Source: Planctomycetaceae bacterium (GTDB taxonomy: Bacteria; Planctomycetota; Planctomycetia; Pirellulales; Pirellulaceae). Taken from it: DNA of 64,000 nt. The position numbers and the translations under genes were made by a program. Position 1 is the stretch's first letter. Each line of letters starts with the position of its first letter. Below the pieces are notes generated by a model that was not told the DNA's origin, searched no databases, and was given only the letters and a program-made list of their open reading frames with translations. Below, in pieces: positions 19,284 through 28,242 of this stretch. The stretch spans positions 1 to 64,000 of the forward strand of contig PBTE01000077.1 of the NCBI GenBank assembly GCA_002726515.1, read 5' to 3'.

Positions 19284-20309
19284 ATGTCAATTCGCGTTGC
19301 GGTTAACGGTTTTGGACGCATTGGACGACTCACTTTTCGTAACCTGATGGCGCGAACTGATGAATTCGAAGTGGTCGCCGTCAACGACATCACCGACAAC
19401 AAGACGCTTGCCACCCTGCTCAAATACGATAGTACCCACCGACGCTACCCGGGGAAGGTCGATTTTGATGAAGAGCACTTAATCGTTGATGGTAAGAAAA
19501 TTCGTGCTTTGGACGAACGCAATCCGGCTGAGTTGCCATGGGGCGAATTGCAGGTGGACGTGGTGGTGGAAAGTACTGGCATTTTCACCGCGCGCGGAAG
19601 TAACGGAAAACCCGGATACGCCACCCATCTCGATGCAGGAGCCAAAAAAGTTGTACTCAGCGCTCCGGCAAAGGACGATCCTGACCTGACCTGCGTGCTA
19701 GGAGTTAACGACGATCAACTCACCGCTCAGATGCGCTGCGTATCCAATGCCAGCTGTACCACGAACTGTCTGGCGCCCGTTGCAAAAGTACTCAACGATC
19801 AATTCGGTATCGACTCGGGATTGATGACCACCGTGCATGCCTACACCAACGACCAGCGCGTCCAGGACATGCCACACTCCGACCCCTACCGGGGTCGTTC
19901 AGCAGCCCAGAACATCATTCCGTCCTCCACCGGTGCCGCCAAGGCGGTCGGGTTGGTGATTCCGGACTTGCAAGGAAAACTGACCGGCATGGCCTTGCGC
20001 GTACCCGTGGCGACAGGAAGTGTTGTCGATCTGACCGCCAACCTGTCATCAGCGGTCACCACAAGCGATGTCAATTCGGCCGTTCAAGCAGCCGCGCAAG
20101 GACCTCTGCAAGGTATTCTCTGCTATTGTGAAGATCCCATTGTTTCGACCGATATCATTGGGGATCCACACAGTTCCATCTTTGCGGCCGACTACACACA
20201 CGTGCTGGGTGACAAAGGTAAACTTGTCAAGGTGATAAGCTGGTACGACAACGAATGGGGCTACAGTTGCCGAACCGTCGATCTGGTCGCTCGCCTGGGA
20301 AGCTTGTAA
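19284..20309 (+). CDS. gap: Glyceraldehyde-3-phosphate dehydrogenase, type I
   Basis: The 341-residue product catalyses the NAD(P)-dependent phosphorylating oxidation of glyceraldehyde 3-phosphate in glycolysis and gluconeogenesis. The Rossmann motif NGFGRIGR is at residues 8-15, the nucleotide-binding acidic residue Asp35 is in VNDITD, and the catalytic Cys158 is in [12 protein letters not shown]. The catalytic His lies in [10 protein letters not shown], and WYDNEWGYS is at the C-terminus. Length is normal. The start [14 protein letters not shown] has ATGGAG upstream as a plausible ribosome binding site; the longer open frame upstream (67 codons) is not family-like. It is transcribed alone and converges on the large minus-strand secreted protein gene. 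A perfect CCGGGATCCCGG palindrome follows the stop. Confidence 0.96.
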   Translation: MSIRVAVNGFGRIGRLTFRNLMARTDEFEVVAVNDITDNKTLATLLKYDSTHRRYPGKVDFDEEHLIVDGKKIRALDERNPAELPWGELQVDVVVESTGIFTARGSNGKPGYATHLDAGAKKVVLSAPAKDDPDLTCVLGVNDDQLTAQMRCVSNASCTTNCLAPVAKVLNDQFGIDSGLMTTVHAYTNDQRVQDMPHSDPYRGRSAAQNIIPSSTGAAKAVGLVIPDLQGKLTGMALRVPVATGSVVDLTANLSSAVTTSDVNSAVQAAAQGPLQGILCYCEDPIVSTDIIGDPHSSIFAADYTHVLGDKGKLVKVISWYDNEWGYSCRTVDLVARLGSL

Positions 20310-20399
20310 TCCGGGATCCCGGGAAATCTCTCACCAACCGCGCGTGTTGCCAGTCGCTCAGAAGTCCCTGCCGCCCCGGGGACGTTAGCCAGTGGCCAC

Positions 20400-23369
20400 T
20401 TACTCAAAAAACAACAATCCAAACCCTGCCGGGATCACTTCCACATCGGCTGGTGAATTCCAAGCCTGGAAACCGACTCCGGGTACCACTCTTTGGATCC
20501 CCATGGCCCAAACCGCGCGAGACGAGGGAACCGCTCGAACCAACTCTTGAAGAGGGATGGCTGCTTCGATGGTCCACTGCGTTCGATCCCGGTCGGCTGC
20601 CACATACCAACTCGGGTTCCAGGCAACATCGCCAAAACATTCCTCCCTTGTCCACCCGCGATAGTCGACTGTCAAACGATAGAAGGACGTATAGTCACGA
20701 TCAACGTCCAGCAAGAGTTGCAGGCGGTCGTTAGCATCGAGTTCAGCATCGCGCGAGCGGGGCCCGGATCCAGTTTCCGAGTAAGAGGCAGCAGCTTCCC
20801 AGGGGCAGATTGCGGCAAAATAGAGAAATTCCCGGTCCCTGGCCAACATGAACTTTGCAGTACTGCGTAAACTTTCGCTCCGTACGCCGTTGAGTTCCAA
20901 ACGTTGAGCATTCTTCCAGATCGCTTCCTGAAGTTGACCATCCAAGCGAGGCCGTTCGTTCGACAGCGTGCACACCGCGTGGAGTTTGGGCGGCAATCCA
21001 CGACCATGTCCCAACCATTGTTCGGTTCGGGCACACAGGTTCCAGGCGCTACCCAAACGAACCGACGCCATCTGGTTGTAGATCTTTTCCGCTTCGCGGT
21101 CCAAACCTTGCTCCCGATAGGCGGTTATCAATGGAAATCGCCAGGCGGGCTGAGCCAACAACAACGCGTAGCGCTGCTCAGCCTGCTTGGCAAGTGCGAG
21201 GGCTCGACTCCAGTGACTTTCCGCGTCTTGCCGCAGGTCTTTGGCATGGCTTCCTTGCATTCGTTGCATCGCTTCACTACTGCAGTAATACTGCAGTAGC
21301 CACAGCATCGATTTTTCGGCCAGCACATGTTGAGGATGTCGATCGATCAGGACCTGATAAACTTCGGCCGCCATCTCCTGACGGCCGAGCCTCGAGTAGC
21401 GTTGTGCCAGATGAAACATGATCTCTCCGGCACTCGTTGGGTCCAAACCTCGCGTGAGTTCTGTAATTTGTCCGAACCAGCCACCTCCCTGCTGCTCCGC
21501 CCGTTCTGACTGTAGCAGTAGTTGTTGGATGTTACGCCGTTTACGCCCCATCAGCCGCAAAGCGGCAAAGTCCTTAATCGTTGGCGACCGGCGCGGACGA
21601 CGGGCCTCACCTCCGGGGGAGAGAGAAATGCCACTGAAAAAATCGCGGCGCGCAAGCTCCTGATTCATCACGGAAGACAGCAGCCGAAAACCGATGACAT
21701 GAGGCCCCGGAGCATAACGCTGATCAACCAGTCCTCGTGCGATTGCTGCCTGTTGGCCGTAAGATTTCCCCAACCTCGTCGCAAGGTGAGACGTATCGAC
21801 ATGCAGGGAGCCTGTCTGCTCGTTCGGCAGCTGACTAAAAACCTTCTTCACCTGCCAAGGACTCAATCGGGCCACCGTCAACTGATCCGAATAGCTCGTG
21901 GCATCCGCTGATTTCTTCACAGCAGCCAGCACAATCTGGTTCATTAAATGCGAGCTGGGAAAATGACCCGCGGGACTGGCAGCTGAAGTAACAACGACGT
22001 CAGGTCGCCATTGTCGAATGCTGCGCACAACGTGTTCTTCAAGCCTGTCAGCGCCGCGACCATCATTTGCTCGGTCCCACGTGGCCAGAATCGCGTCGGC
22101 GGGCAAACGAAGCGCTGGTGAAGCGAGAGGGAAATTTCCCGAAGAGGAAACAGAACTCCCGCCCACACGAAGGACTGCTTCGCGCAGGCGATCGGTCGAC
22201 CGGAGGTTGGTGTTCCGCCCCGCAGCAGTTTGGCGACGACCGAAAGTTTCGACGACACCCAGGTATCCCTCGTCTGCTGACACACGAGCGAACAACTCCA
22301 GAGGGACATGCTCCACTTCGGAATAGTAACCCACGATCGCGGCGCGCGTTCCGCCACTCTGCTGCCTTGTCCAATTCTGGCCCCCGTCAGCTGTTACCAG
22401 AATGGTTCCGAAATCGCCAACGGCACATCCGTGACGTGAATCGACAAAACATAAATCTCGAATTGGCAGGTTTTGGCCTGTCGCAAGCCGGTTCCAACTT
22501 CGGCCCGCATCCGTGGTTTGAAACACGACGGTCCCGGGAGAACCGGCGATCCAGCAATGCTCTGAATGAACTGCCAGGGCCTGGAAGTTGAAGTTCTCGG
22601 AAATCTCCGCGGGAAGTGAATCGACAAGAACCCATGTCAGACCACCGTCCCGGGTGACCATGACACGTCCCTCTTCGCCCACCAGCCAGCCCATGACTTT
22701 GTTAGAAAACTTGAGGGCGTGAAACCGGGTAGCTCCCAATTCCGGAGTTCGAGTCTTTTGAAAACCGTTTCTCCGCACAATGGAAATTTGGCCACCAGTT
22801 CCCACCGCAATGCCATATCGGGAATCGATGAAGTCGCCGGCGAGCCAGGCTTGATCTGTCTGGCCAGGAATCGTCGACCAGCTTCGTCCTCCATCTTCCG
22901 TATAGAAAACCCCTGCGGCATACATTGCCGACCCGTCAGCCAATGCCCAGCCCTTGTGCCTGTCGAGCATTCTGATGCGAATGAAACGGGGGAGCAACTC
23001 GCTACGGATCCGGGTCCAAGTCCGGCCTCCATCACTAGTTCTCAGAACGACACCTTCTGTCTCGTGCATGTAGGGTCGGTGTGTACCACCCACCGCCCAG
23101 CCGTGAGCATCGTCGAAAAATTCAACGTCCTCTAAACGAGAAGTCGTCGGAGTCGGTTGCCGCTGCCAATGGCGCCCTCCGTCTCGCGTATGCAAGATGA
23201 CGCCCCGATCACCAACCACCCAACCGAGTTCGGAATTGACAAAATGAACACTGTTCAGTTGAGCATCACCGGCATCCTCCATTCCCTTGGAAGACTGTGC
23301 CTGAGCGAGAGAAACGTTGCTGGCAACACAAGCCAGCCCCACACAAAATATTTGATGCCACCTATTCAT
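20400..23369 (-). CDS. Large secreted multidomain protein: Ycf48/BNR-like repeats, PIG-L-like domain, TPR-like region, CBM9-like domain
   Basis: The ~989-residue product begins with a signal peptide (MNRWHQIFCVGLACVASNVS). Residues about 30-330 carry repeated GWVVGDRGVILHTRDGGRHW-type blades, as in Ycf48/Hcf136 and sialidase BNR repeats (at least six GW-VG/GG--W units). About 345-560 resembles a PIG-L/LmbE deacetylase, with RPDVVVTSAASPAGHFPSSH, but the usual HPDDE metal motif appears as SADEGY, so it is probably non-hydrolytic. About 620-800 is helical and TPR-like (LAQRYSRLGRQEMAAEVYQ). About 810-985 is a CBM9-like module (RLDGQLQEAIW, then NDRLQLLLDVDRDY). It is probably exported and surface- or periplasm-located; function unknown. 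The start ATG overlaps the stop of an upstream small lipoprotein frame (ATGA), suggesting coupling. Confidence 0.82.
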   Translation of the reverse strand: MNRWHQIFCVGLACVASNVSLAQAQSSKGMEDAGDAQLNSVHFVNSELGWVVGDRGVILHTRDGGRHWQRQPTPTTSRLEDVEFFDDAHGWAVGGTHRPYMHETEGVVLRTSDGGRTWTRIRSELLPRFIRIRMLDRHKGWALADGSAMYAAGVFYTEDGGRSWSTIPGQTDQAWLAGDFIDSRYGIAVGTGGQISIVRRNGFQKTRTPELGATRFHALKFSNKVMGWLVGEEGRVMVTRDGGLTWVLVDSLPAEISENFNFQALAVHSEHCWIAGSPGTVVFQTTDAGRSWNRLATGQNLPIRDLCFVDSRHGCAVGDFGTILVTADGGQNWTRQQSGGTRAAIVGYYSEVEHVPLELFARVSADEGYLGVVETFGRRQTAAGRNTNLRSTDRLREAVLRVGGSSVSSSGNFPLASPALRLPADAILATWDRANDGRGADRLEEHVVRSIRQWRPDVVVTSAASPAGHFPSSHLMNQIVLAAVKKSADATSYSDQLTVARLSPWQVKKVFSQLPNEQTGSLHVDTSHLATRLGKSYGQQAAIARGLVDQRYAPGPHVIGFRLLSSVMNQELARRDFFSGISLSPGGEARRPRRSPTIKDFAALRLMGRKRRNIQQLLLQSERAEQQGGGWFGQITELTRGLDPTSAGEIMFHLAQRYSRLGRQEMAAEVYQVLIDRHPQHVLAEKSMLWLLQYYCSSEAMQRMQGSHAKDLRQDAESHWSRALALAKQAEQRYALLLAQPAWRFPLITAYREQGLDREAEKIYNQMASVRLGSAWNLCARTEQWLGHGRGLPPKLHAVCTLSNERPRLDGQLQEAIWKNAQRLELNGVRSESLRSTAKFMLARDREFLYFAAICPWEAAASYSETGSGPRSRDAELDANDRLQLLLDVDRDYTSFYRLTVDYRGWTREECFGDVAWNPSWYVAADRDRTQWTIEAAIPLQELVRAVPSSRAVWAMGIQRVVPGVGFQAWNSPADVEVIPAGFGLLFFE

Positions 23370-23710
23370 GCGTCCTGTGCACACCCAGCAAACCGCGAGT
23401 TTAGCGTCCGTCCCGACTGGCTGGGAAGTCTAACGAAAGCGGCCATCAGGAACCAGAGCAGCGTCCAGTGCACATGGAGGCAGTGTCCGCACAAAACCGG
23501 TGCCTGCGTGAGAGCCCGGCTATGACCAACAGAGTACCGCCTCGTACCGTGATCAAAGCATTCTCCGGCGACTGCCGATCGAGGTTCTGTAACCCCCTTC
23601 CCGTTTGAATCAAAACCATCTTTGGTACGTGTCACTGCGGAATGAGTGCAACCCAACAACAACAAGGCCCCAACTACAACCAAGTGTAGCGGGACCTTGT
23701 AAGGTAACAA
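23366..23710 (-). CDS. Putative small lipoprotein
   Basis: This 114-residue frame starts at a TTG with GAAGGG just upstream. It carries a hydrophobic stretch (residues about 8-20) ending in LLLGC, a fair lipobox with Cys21 as the lipidation site. Its stop codon overlaps the ATG of the large Ycf48-like gene (ATGA), an arrangement typical of translational coupling. Against it: the start is non-ATG, and the C-terminal half (CGHCLHVHWTLLWFLMAAF) has no recognisable pattern, so it may be a leader or a chance frame. I do not recognise a family. Confidence 0.45.
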   Translation of the reverse strand: MLPYKVPLHLVVVGALLLLGCTHSAVTRTKDGFDSNGKGVTEPRSAVAGECFDHGTRRYSVGHSRALTQAPVLCGHCLHVHWTLLWFLMAAFVRLPSQSGRTLNSRFAGCAQDA

Positions 23711-23745
23711 ACCCTTCTCAAGTCCTCAGAGAATGAGGCGATTCA

Positions 23746-24633
23746 TTAACGCACGGCCTCATTCAGCATCCGAATGTTGGGAACACTGTGACGATTGAGT
23801 AATCCTTCCTCATCGGTTTCGATGATGGTGGCCACTGGACCCACATCTCGAATGGTCCCCTCAAAACCGGCAATGTTAACACGATCGCCAGCGTGCATTC
23901 GCTGTCTCACGTAGTAACCCGCCAGGATACCCGACATAACATCGCGACCACCCAGACCAAATGCCAAACCGAATCCCAGTGCGACGGCAGCAAACCCTAT
24001 CAGAATGGCATAGCTGAGCAACTCGAATTTGATCTCCAGTTGCTCAAAGGCTGCGATGAATACCATCAGTCCCAAGATATAATAGCAAGCCGCGGCCAAC
24101 TGCTGAGCGTAAGAGATACCTAACCGGTCGGTGCTGGTAGCAATCACCCCTCGCAGGAAAGTCGCCAACAACAGGCCCACCACCACGATCACGGCCGCAA
24201 CAAATAACTTGGGAATGTAAGCCACCAGACTCTGCATCGTATCGCTGACAGCCTCCAGTCCCAGAATCTCGCAACCGGCCATTAAGAACACACACATCAA
24301 AAGCCAGAAAACGATCAAACCGATAATTTGCGGCACGGTACGCTCAATTCCAACCTGCTTCATGGAATCGATCCAGCCACCTCGCTCTGCGGCAATTTGA
24401 AGCCCCAGCTTTTCGCAAACAGCTGTGATCGCGCGGCCCGCCAAACGTGCCACAAGGTAGCCCACCACCAAGACAACCAACATGGCAATCACGTTGGGAG
24501 CCCACTGTAAAATCGGACCGGTAACGAGCTCGTAACTTTGCTTCAGCGCGTCGCCTGTTTGGTCCACTTGATTCAACAACGGATTCACCGCACTGGTAGT
24601 AGCCTCCGAAACTACTTGTGATTCATTACTCAT
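23746..24633 (-). CDS. Small-conductance mechanosensitive channel (MscS/CmpX-like)
   Basis: The 295-residue product is a multi-span inner-membrane protein. Predicted membrane helices lie at about 44-66 (VIAMLVVLVVGYLVARLAG), 100-122, 136-160, 185-200 and 208-230. It closes with a short MscS-type cytosolic beta domain (GDRVNIAGFEGTIRDVGPVAT, then NRHSVPN). The glycine/alanine-rich pore-like helix GFAAVALGFGLAFGLGGRD matches MscS TM3. The conserved TM-helix repeat architecture resembles CmpX-type channels more than E. coli MscS. It presumably opens on membrane tension. It is the last gene of an overlapping cassette: its start overlaps the preceding small membrane protein gene by 8 bp, behind an ECF sigma factor, which suggests stress-linked expression. 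Confidence 0.88.
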   Translation of the reverse strand: MSNESQVVSEATTSAVNPLLNQVDQTGDALKQSYELVTGPILQWAPNVIAMLVVLVVGYLVARLAGRAITAVCEKLGLQIAAERGGWIDSMKQVGIERTVPQIIGLIVFWLLMCVFLMAGCEILGLEAVSDTMQSLVAYIPKLFVAAVIVVVGLLLATFLRGVIATSTDRLGISYAQQLAAACYYILGLMVFIAAFEQLEIKFELLSYAILIGFAAVALGFGLAFGLGGRDVMSGILAGYYVRQRMHAGDRVNIAGFEGTIRDVGPVATIIETDEEGLLNRHSVPNIRMLNEAVR

Positions 24634-24856
24634 GACATTTTCCTTTCTGCTTGGTCAAATCGTATTGACCAGTCAAAGTGAAGGTGAACACTGCCACCAA
24701 CGCGACAAACAGGTGTGTTACCGCGAGGGGCATGACCCTCATTCCAAATTCAATAAAGTGGGAAATAAAAAGCACGCGGTTCAATTGCAGATGGACCTGC
24801 AAATCGATGTCCTCCGGCGGAGGAGGAACTTCAACATTCTTCAATCGTTCTAACAT
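24626..24856 (-). CDS. Small single-span membrane protein between sigma factor and MscS
   Basis: This 76-residue protein has an acidic, proline-containing N-terminus (VEVPPPPEDIDLQVH) and one or two hydrophobic segments (about 28-40 and 44-63). The second one ends FTFTLTGQYDL, with a basic C-tail. It overlaps the sigma factor gene by 7 bp and the MscS gene by 8 bp. That tight packing is the main evidence it is real, together with a composition unlike random frames. I do not recognise a family. Position and topology fit a membrane-anchored sigma-factor partner or a channel accessory subunit, but no ZAS zinc motif is present. Confidence 0.75.
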   Translation of the reverse strand: MLERLKNVEVPPPPEDIDLQVHLQLNRVLFISHFIEFGMRVMPLAVTHLFVALVAVFTFTLTGQYDLTKQKGKCHE

Positions 24857-25470
24857 GACGCTTCTGGATATCGTTGTTTCAGTTTGTCCCTGGCCCGACT
24901 CACCCTCATCTTGCAGGCGCTAATCGAAAGCCCAAACGTTTCTGCGAGTTCCTCGTAACTTTGTTCTTCTGCATACTTGAGAATCAACAGTGCGCGATCG
25001 GTTTCGTCCAACGTGTCAAGCATCTGCATCAAATCAACCGCCAATTCTGACGACCTTTGCGCGGAGGTTGTTGTGTCAGGTGACGATTTGTCAGACAGGG
25101 CCGATTCGCGACGAATTCGGCGGCCACGACTACGGCGCAAAGTCAAACAGGTATTGACCGCAATGCCATGAACCCAAGTCGAGTATTTGCTCCGTCCTTG
25201 AAAACGATCTCGGTGTAAGAACATCCGGAGGAGGACTTCCTGGGCTGCATCACTAGCATCTTCTGCGTTGCCCATCAGTCGGAAACAGACCCGCCACACT
25301 CGCTCGCGAAAACGGTCCACAAGCGCTACAAACGCGGGGCCGTCAGATCGCTCGCTCAACGTTTGTGAGGCGAGTTGCTCATCCGTAAGTTCGCCGGTTT
25401 CTTCCAACGTCATCACCATGGTTGCCAACCCTGGGGAAGGCTCAATTCTGTTTCGCTCTCCTTGCGTCAC
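24850..25470 (-). CDS. ECF-family RNA polymerase sigma factor
   Basis: The ~206-residue product has both ECF sigma regions. Region 2 is at about 45-115 (FVALVDRFRERVWRVCFRL, then AEDASDAAQEVLLRMF). Region 4 is at about 145-200, with the helix-turn-helix SYEELAETFGLSISACKMRVSRARDKL. It would direct RNA polymerase to a small stress regulon. The longest frame starts with GTG at 25470; an ATG at 25419 (17 residues shorter) is an equally reasonable start, since neither has a clear ribosome binding site. Its stop overlaps the start of the small membrane protein gene, which in turn overlaps mscS, so the three are translationally linked. No typical zinc-binding anti-sigma gene is adjacent. Confidence 0.93.
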   Translation of the reverse strand: MTQGERNRIEPSPGLATMVMTLEETGELTDEQLASQTLSERSDGPAFVALVDRFRERVWRVCFRLMGNAEDASDAAQEVLLRMFLHRDRFQGRSKYSTWVHGIAVNTCLTLRRSRGRRIRRESALSDKSSPDTTTSAQRSSELAVDLMQMLDTLDETDRALLILKYAEEQSYEELAETFGLSISACKMRVSRARDKLKQRYPEASC

Positions 25471-25627
25471 ATAACGTTAGTTGCCGTCCGTGCAGCGCCG
25501 AGTCACTTCAAGTAAGAAAAATTCCGATGATTCCCAGTAAACCCAAACTATTAATCGAGTTGAGTTAATAACAGGCTGTTACATACAACCCAATCGAATG
25601 ATCGGCCCAGGATATTTCAAGACAGAC

Positions 25628-26338
25628 TCAAATCTTTGAAATCGAGCGTCGAACCTGCAAAATAACGCTTTCTGCATCTGTACCGGGCATCGGATAGCTG
25701 ACAAGGCGTCTCAATTCGAGTTCGCGGAACAATCCCCGATGACGTGCTTCGGCGCGCTCTTCGACCCAACGGGGACCTTTGACCAACAACAAACGTTGTA
25801 ACGAATGCCAGCATGGTTCCAGCCAGCCCAAAACTTTGGCCAGGGACCCGACGGCACGGGCAATCACAGTATCGAAACGAAAGTCGCCAATCAACTTCTC
25901 CGCCCGGGCGTGATAAACCGGGACCGGAAGTGTCAAATCCTGGACCATTTTATCCACCACCTTGGCTTTCTTGGCCACCGAGTCACAAAGGGACACCTCT
26001 AGATCCGGACGCAGAATGGCCAAGATGATTCCCGGTACACCGCCACCGGTACCCAAATCGAGAATCCCTTCATTCGGCTCCAGCAGGTCTGCCAAGCGCA
26101 TGCTATCGATCAAGTCTCGTGACACAAAACGATCGTAGTCCGTGTGGCGGGTCAGATTAATTTGCTCATTCCACTTCCACAACAACTGGCAGTAACTTTC
26201 AATCTGGTTCGCCTGGCTTGTCGTGAGCGAAAGATCGTAACGTTCGAGGGCAGAGGCAAGTGTCATCGGGAACAAGCCGGCAAGCGGCACCATACCGGGT
26301 GTAAAATAATTCAATCCTGATGGATGTTCAGAGTTCAT
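25628..26338 (-). CDS. rsmG: 16S rRNA (guanine527-N7)-methyltransferase RsmG
   Basis: The ~236-residue product is the SAM-dependent methyltransferase that modifies G527 of 16S rRNA (GidB family). The substrate-recognition start (KWNEQINLTRHTD) and the SAM motif LDLGTGGGVPGI (around residues 94-104) are clear. FDTVIARAVGSLAKVL, later VKGPRWVEE, and the C-terminal strand ESVILQVRRS follow as expected. I chose the ATG at 26338 because CGGAG lies about ten bases upstream. A shorter start at 26266 (MTLASALERYDLSLT) fits family length even better, and the frame also runs further upstream without family similarity. It is a single-copy housekeeping gene, not linked here to gidA or parAB as in many other bacteria. 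Confidence 0.93.
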   Translation of the reverse strand: MNSEHPSGLNYFTPGMVPLAGLFPMTLASALERYDLSLTTSQANQIESYCQLLWKWNEQINLTRHTDYDRFVSRDLIDSMRLADLLEPNEGILDLGTGGGVPGIILAILRPDLEVSLCDSVAKKAKVVDKMVQDLTLPVPVYHARAEKLIGDFRFDTVIARAVGSLAKVLGWLEPCWHSLQRLLLVKGPRWVEERAEARHRGLFRELELRRLVSYPMPGTDAESVILQVRRSISKI

Positions 26339-26527
26339 AACGGTTGAACTCCGAATTTTCAACCCCGAACCGGCCCCTTTGACATTCTTCCAGCAGATCC
26401 AACCCGGCCTGATCTTGAAATCACTACGCCAGCCTTGCAAAGCTGTTGAAATCACGCCTTGCGCAATGACCCGGAGAGAGCGGTCATCCTAGAAATTCGC
26501 TTGTGAACGGTTGATGTGTCTGGCGAC

Positions 26528-27952
26528 CTAGTCCCACCACCACTGGCCGTCTTCCAAGCCTTCCAAAGACACGGTCGCGCGTCTCGCTTTCAGCTCGCCG
26601 TTGTCATCAGCCAACTGATTTCCATCAGTCAACGCTTTCAAAGGCTGAATGAGAACCCCACCACCGATGGGAGTCAACAGGCGGCCACCTTTCCAAATGG
26701 CATTGACGGCCGTCTCAACTTGTCGGGGCGCGGTATAATTCTCCACGGGAAACTCTTGCTCGCTGGAGAAGAGTTCCATGGTCCAGTCCGCCTGCCCGTA
26801 ATAATCCTGGCGCTGAATGAACGCTGCCACCAGGGACAAGTCAATCAAATTTCGTAGTTCGGAAAAAACCGGACTGCGCGAGGCCAATTCGGGATATCTC
26901 TTGGTGAACGTCGTGGTAAATATCTGGCTGGCACGATCGACTTGACTGGAAGCGATCCGCCCACCATCGGCGGTGACCATCTCGTCGGAGCTGACCAAAC
27001 GCACACTCTCTCCCACCAGTTCAAATGCCAGATCATCTTCGCTCACCCGTACGGATTCGTAATCCGGAATGAAATACCAACGTTGCAAAGCGTTCCGTGC
27101 GATCGAGGACGACTTTGCCCTGCTGACCCAGCTGGGTATGTTGACCGGTGGACGTTCCAACCCGATTCCGATCAACTTCATGCGATAGTCGGCCTCTACC
27201 AGTACCTGCGCGAAGTGGGACTTGGCGGAAACACCTTTGATCGTGACGGTTTGACGTCCCAAACTGTCACCGAGTGCGTCCACAATGGACTGCGTCTGTG
27301 CCGAGTTAGGTCGGGGGCCGAGTTGTCGACGCCCGATCTGAATCCACGTTTCCCGCATGCGTTTCAGACCCTCCGGAGTTGGATCGATGGAGACCCCGAT
27401 GATCTGCGTGGGAGCACGACCCGGGGGAAAAGCACGTAAAGCCACCACAAGGTCTTCCAAACGTAAAACAGGACGACCGGAGGTGAACCCCACCATCCGA
27501 CCTACAGGATTCTCAAAAAATCCTCCGGCGGGTCCGGCAATCACGATGTCGCCCGATTCAGGATAGAAGAACACGTAGTCAATCCGAGTCATGCCGGCCA
27601 GGTAGTGCATTTCATCCGTAACGCCGCCGCCACTTGCAAACTGCTCGAAAATCTCCGCTTCAAGTCGATTCAGCGACACCTTGCGCATCTTGCTCGGACT
27701 TGCCAGGTCGCGATTCAAGGTGGCCCGGGCCTGCGCTAACCGTTGTCGTTGTAACTGACCGCTCGGATCACGGACTAAGCGTGTGTGCAGCACCCCTTCA
27801 GCGTCTACAACGATCCCCGCCGCGCCCGGGCCCGCGCCGCCCTGAGCTGCGACTTGTCCCGCATAGAGCATGCTGATCAGCAAGCAGATCGCAACATTCG
27901 TGCGACCCTGCGTATGTAAAAGTGACCAAGGTGTCATCATCGAGCTTGCCAT
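26528..27952 (-). CDS. Secreted DUF1598 protein
   Basis: The 474-residue product has an N-terminal signal (residues about 20-37: AICLLISMLYAGQVAAQ), then a Gly/Ala-rich linker. The long domain that follows I recognise as planctomycete DUF1598: YLAGMTRIDYVFFYPESGDIVIAGPA in the middle, GVSIDPTPEGLKRM, then HFAQVLVEADYRMKLIGIGLE, and it ends GQWWWD. Proteins of this type are nearly confined to planctomycetes and have no known function; repeated paralogues per genome are common. It is expected to be periplasmic. It lies 72 bp upstream of the rsmG long frame on the same strand, but an operon with rsmG is uncertain. Confidence 0.82.
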   Translation of the reverse strand: MASSMMTPWSLLHTQGRTNVAICLLISMLYAGQVAAQGGAGPGAAGIVVDAEGVLHTRLVRDPSGQLQRQRLAQARATLNRDLASPSKMRKVSLNRLEAEIFEQFASGGGVTDEMHYLAGMTRIDYVFFYPESGDIVIAGPAGGFFENPVGRMVGFTSGRPVLRLEDLVVALRAFPPGRAPTQIIGVSIDPTPEGLKRMRETWIQIGRRQLGPRPNSAQTQSIVDALGDSLGRQTVTIKGVSAKSHFAQVLVEADYRMKLIGIGLERPPVNIPSWVSRAKSSSIARNALQRWYFIPDYESVRVSEDDLAFELVGESVRLVSSDEMVTADGGRIASSQVDRASQIFTTTFTKRYPELASRSPVFSELRNLIDLSLVAAFIQRQDYYGQADWTMELFSSEQEFPVENYTAPRQVETAVNAIWKGGRLLTPIGGGVLIQPLKALTDGNQLADDNGELKARRATVSLEGLEDGQWWWD

Positions 27953-28069
27953 TTTTTACCTCTCGGGTTCTGTTCTCTGCTGAGGATCTCTGTGCGGCAG
28001 AATGGGTTTCCAGGGCATCCTGCATCGATCTTTCCCGGTCCCTGGAGTCTCGCTGCCAGCGCCTCGAGG

Positions 28070-28092
28070 GCCTCGTGAGCGAGTGACGAGGC
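28070..28092. repeat. Inverted repeat, possible rightward terminator-like hairpin
   Basis: GCCTCGT and ACGAGGC form a perfect 7-bp stem with a 9-base loop, followed on the plus strand by a T-rich run (ATTTTTTAT at about 28102-28110). The flanking genes are on the minus strand, so it would not terminate the deaminase/PIG-L transcript in the usual way. The 290 bp from 27953 to 28242 hold no gene. Confidence 0.4.
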
Positions 28093-28242
28093 CAGCCTCC
28101 TATTTTTTATCTTAATCGGACCGTACGCCAAAACAAGAATTGTCCTGACCTTGCACGGCTTTTTGGCAGGAAGAATCCGGCTCCTGCGGGCCAATTTTCG
28201 CAGACGGACCCGGTCCGGAAAGCAAATTGACCGGAATAACCG

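Noticed and set aside
20309-20335. CCGGGATCCCGG palindrome after gap as a terminator
   Set aside because: It has no loop and no following T-run.
28070-28110. Hairpin plus T-run as a transcription terminator
   Set aside because: It is oriented for rightward transcription while the adjacent genes run leftward, so it is listed only as an inverted repeat.
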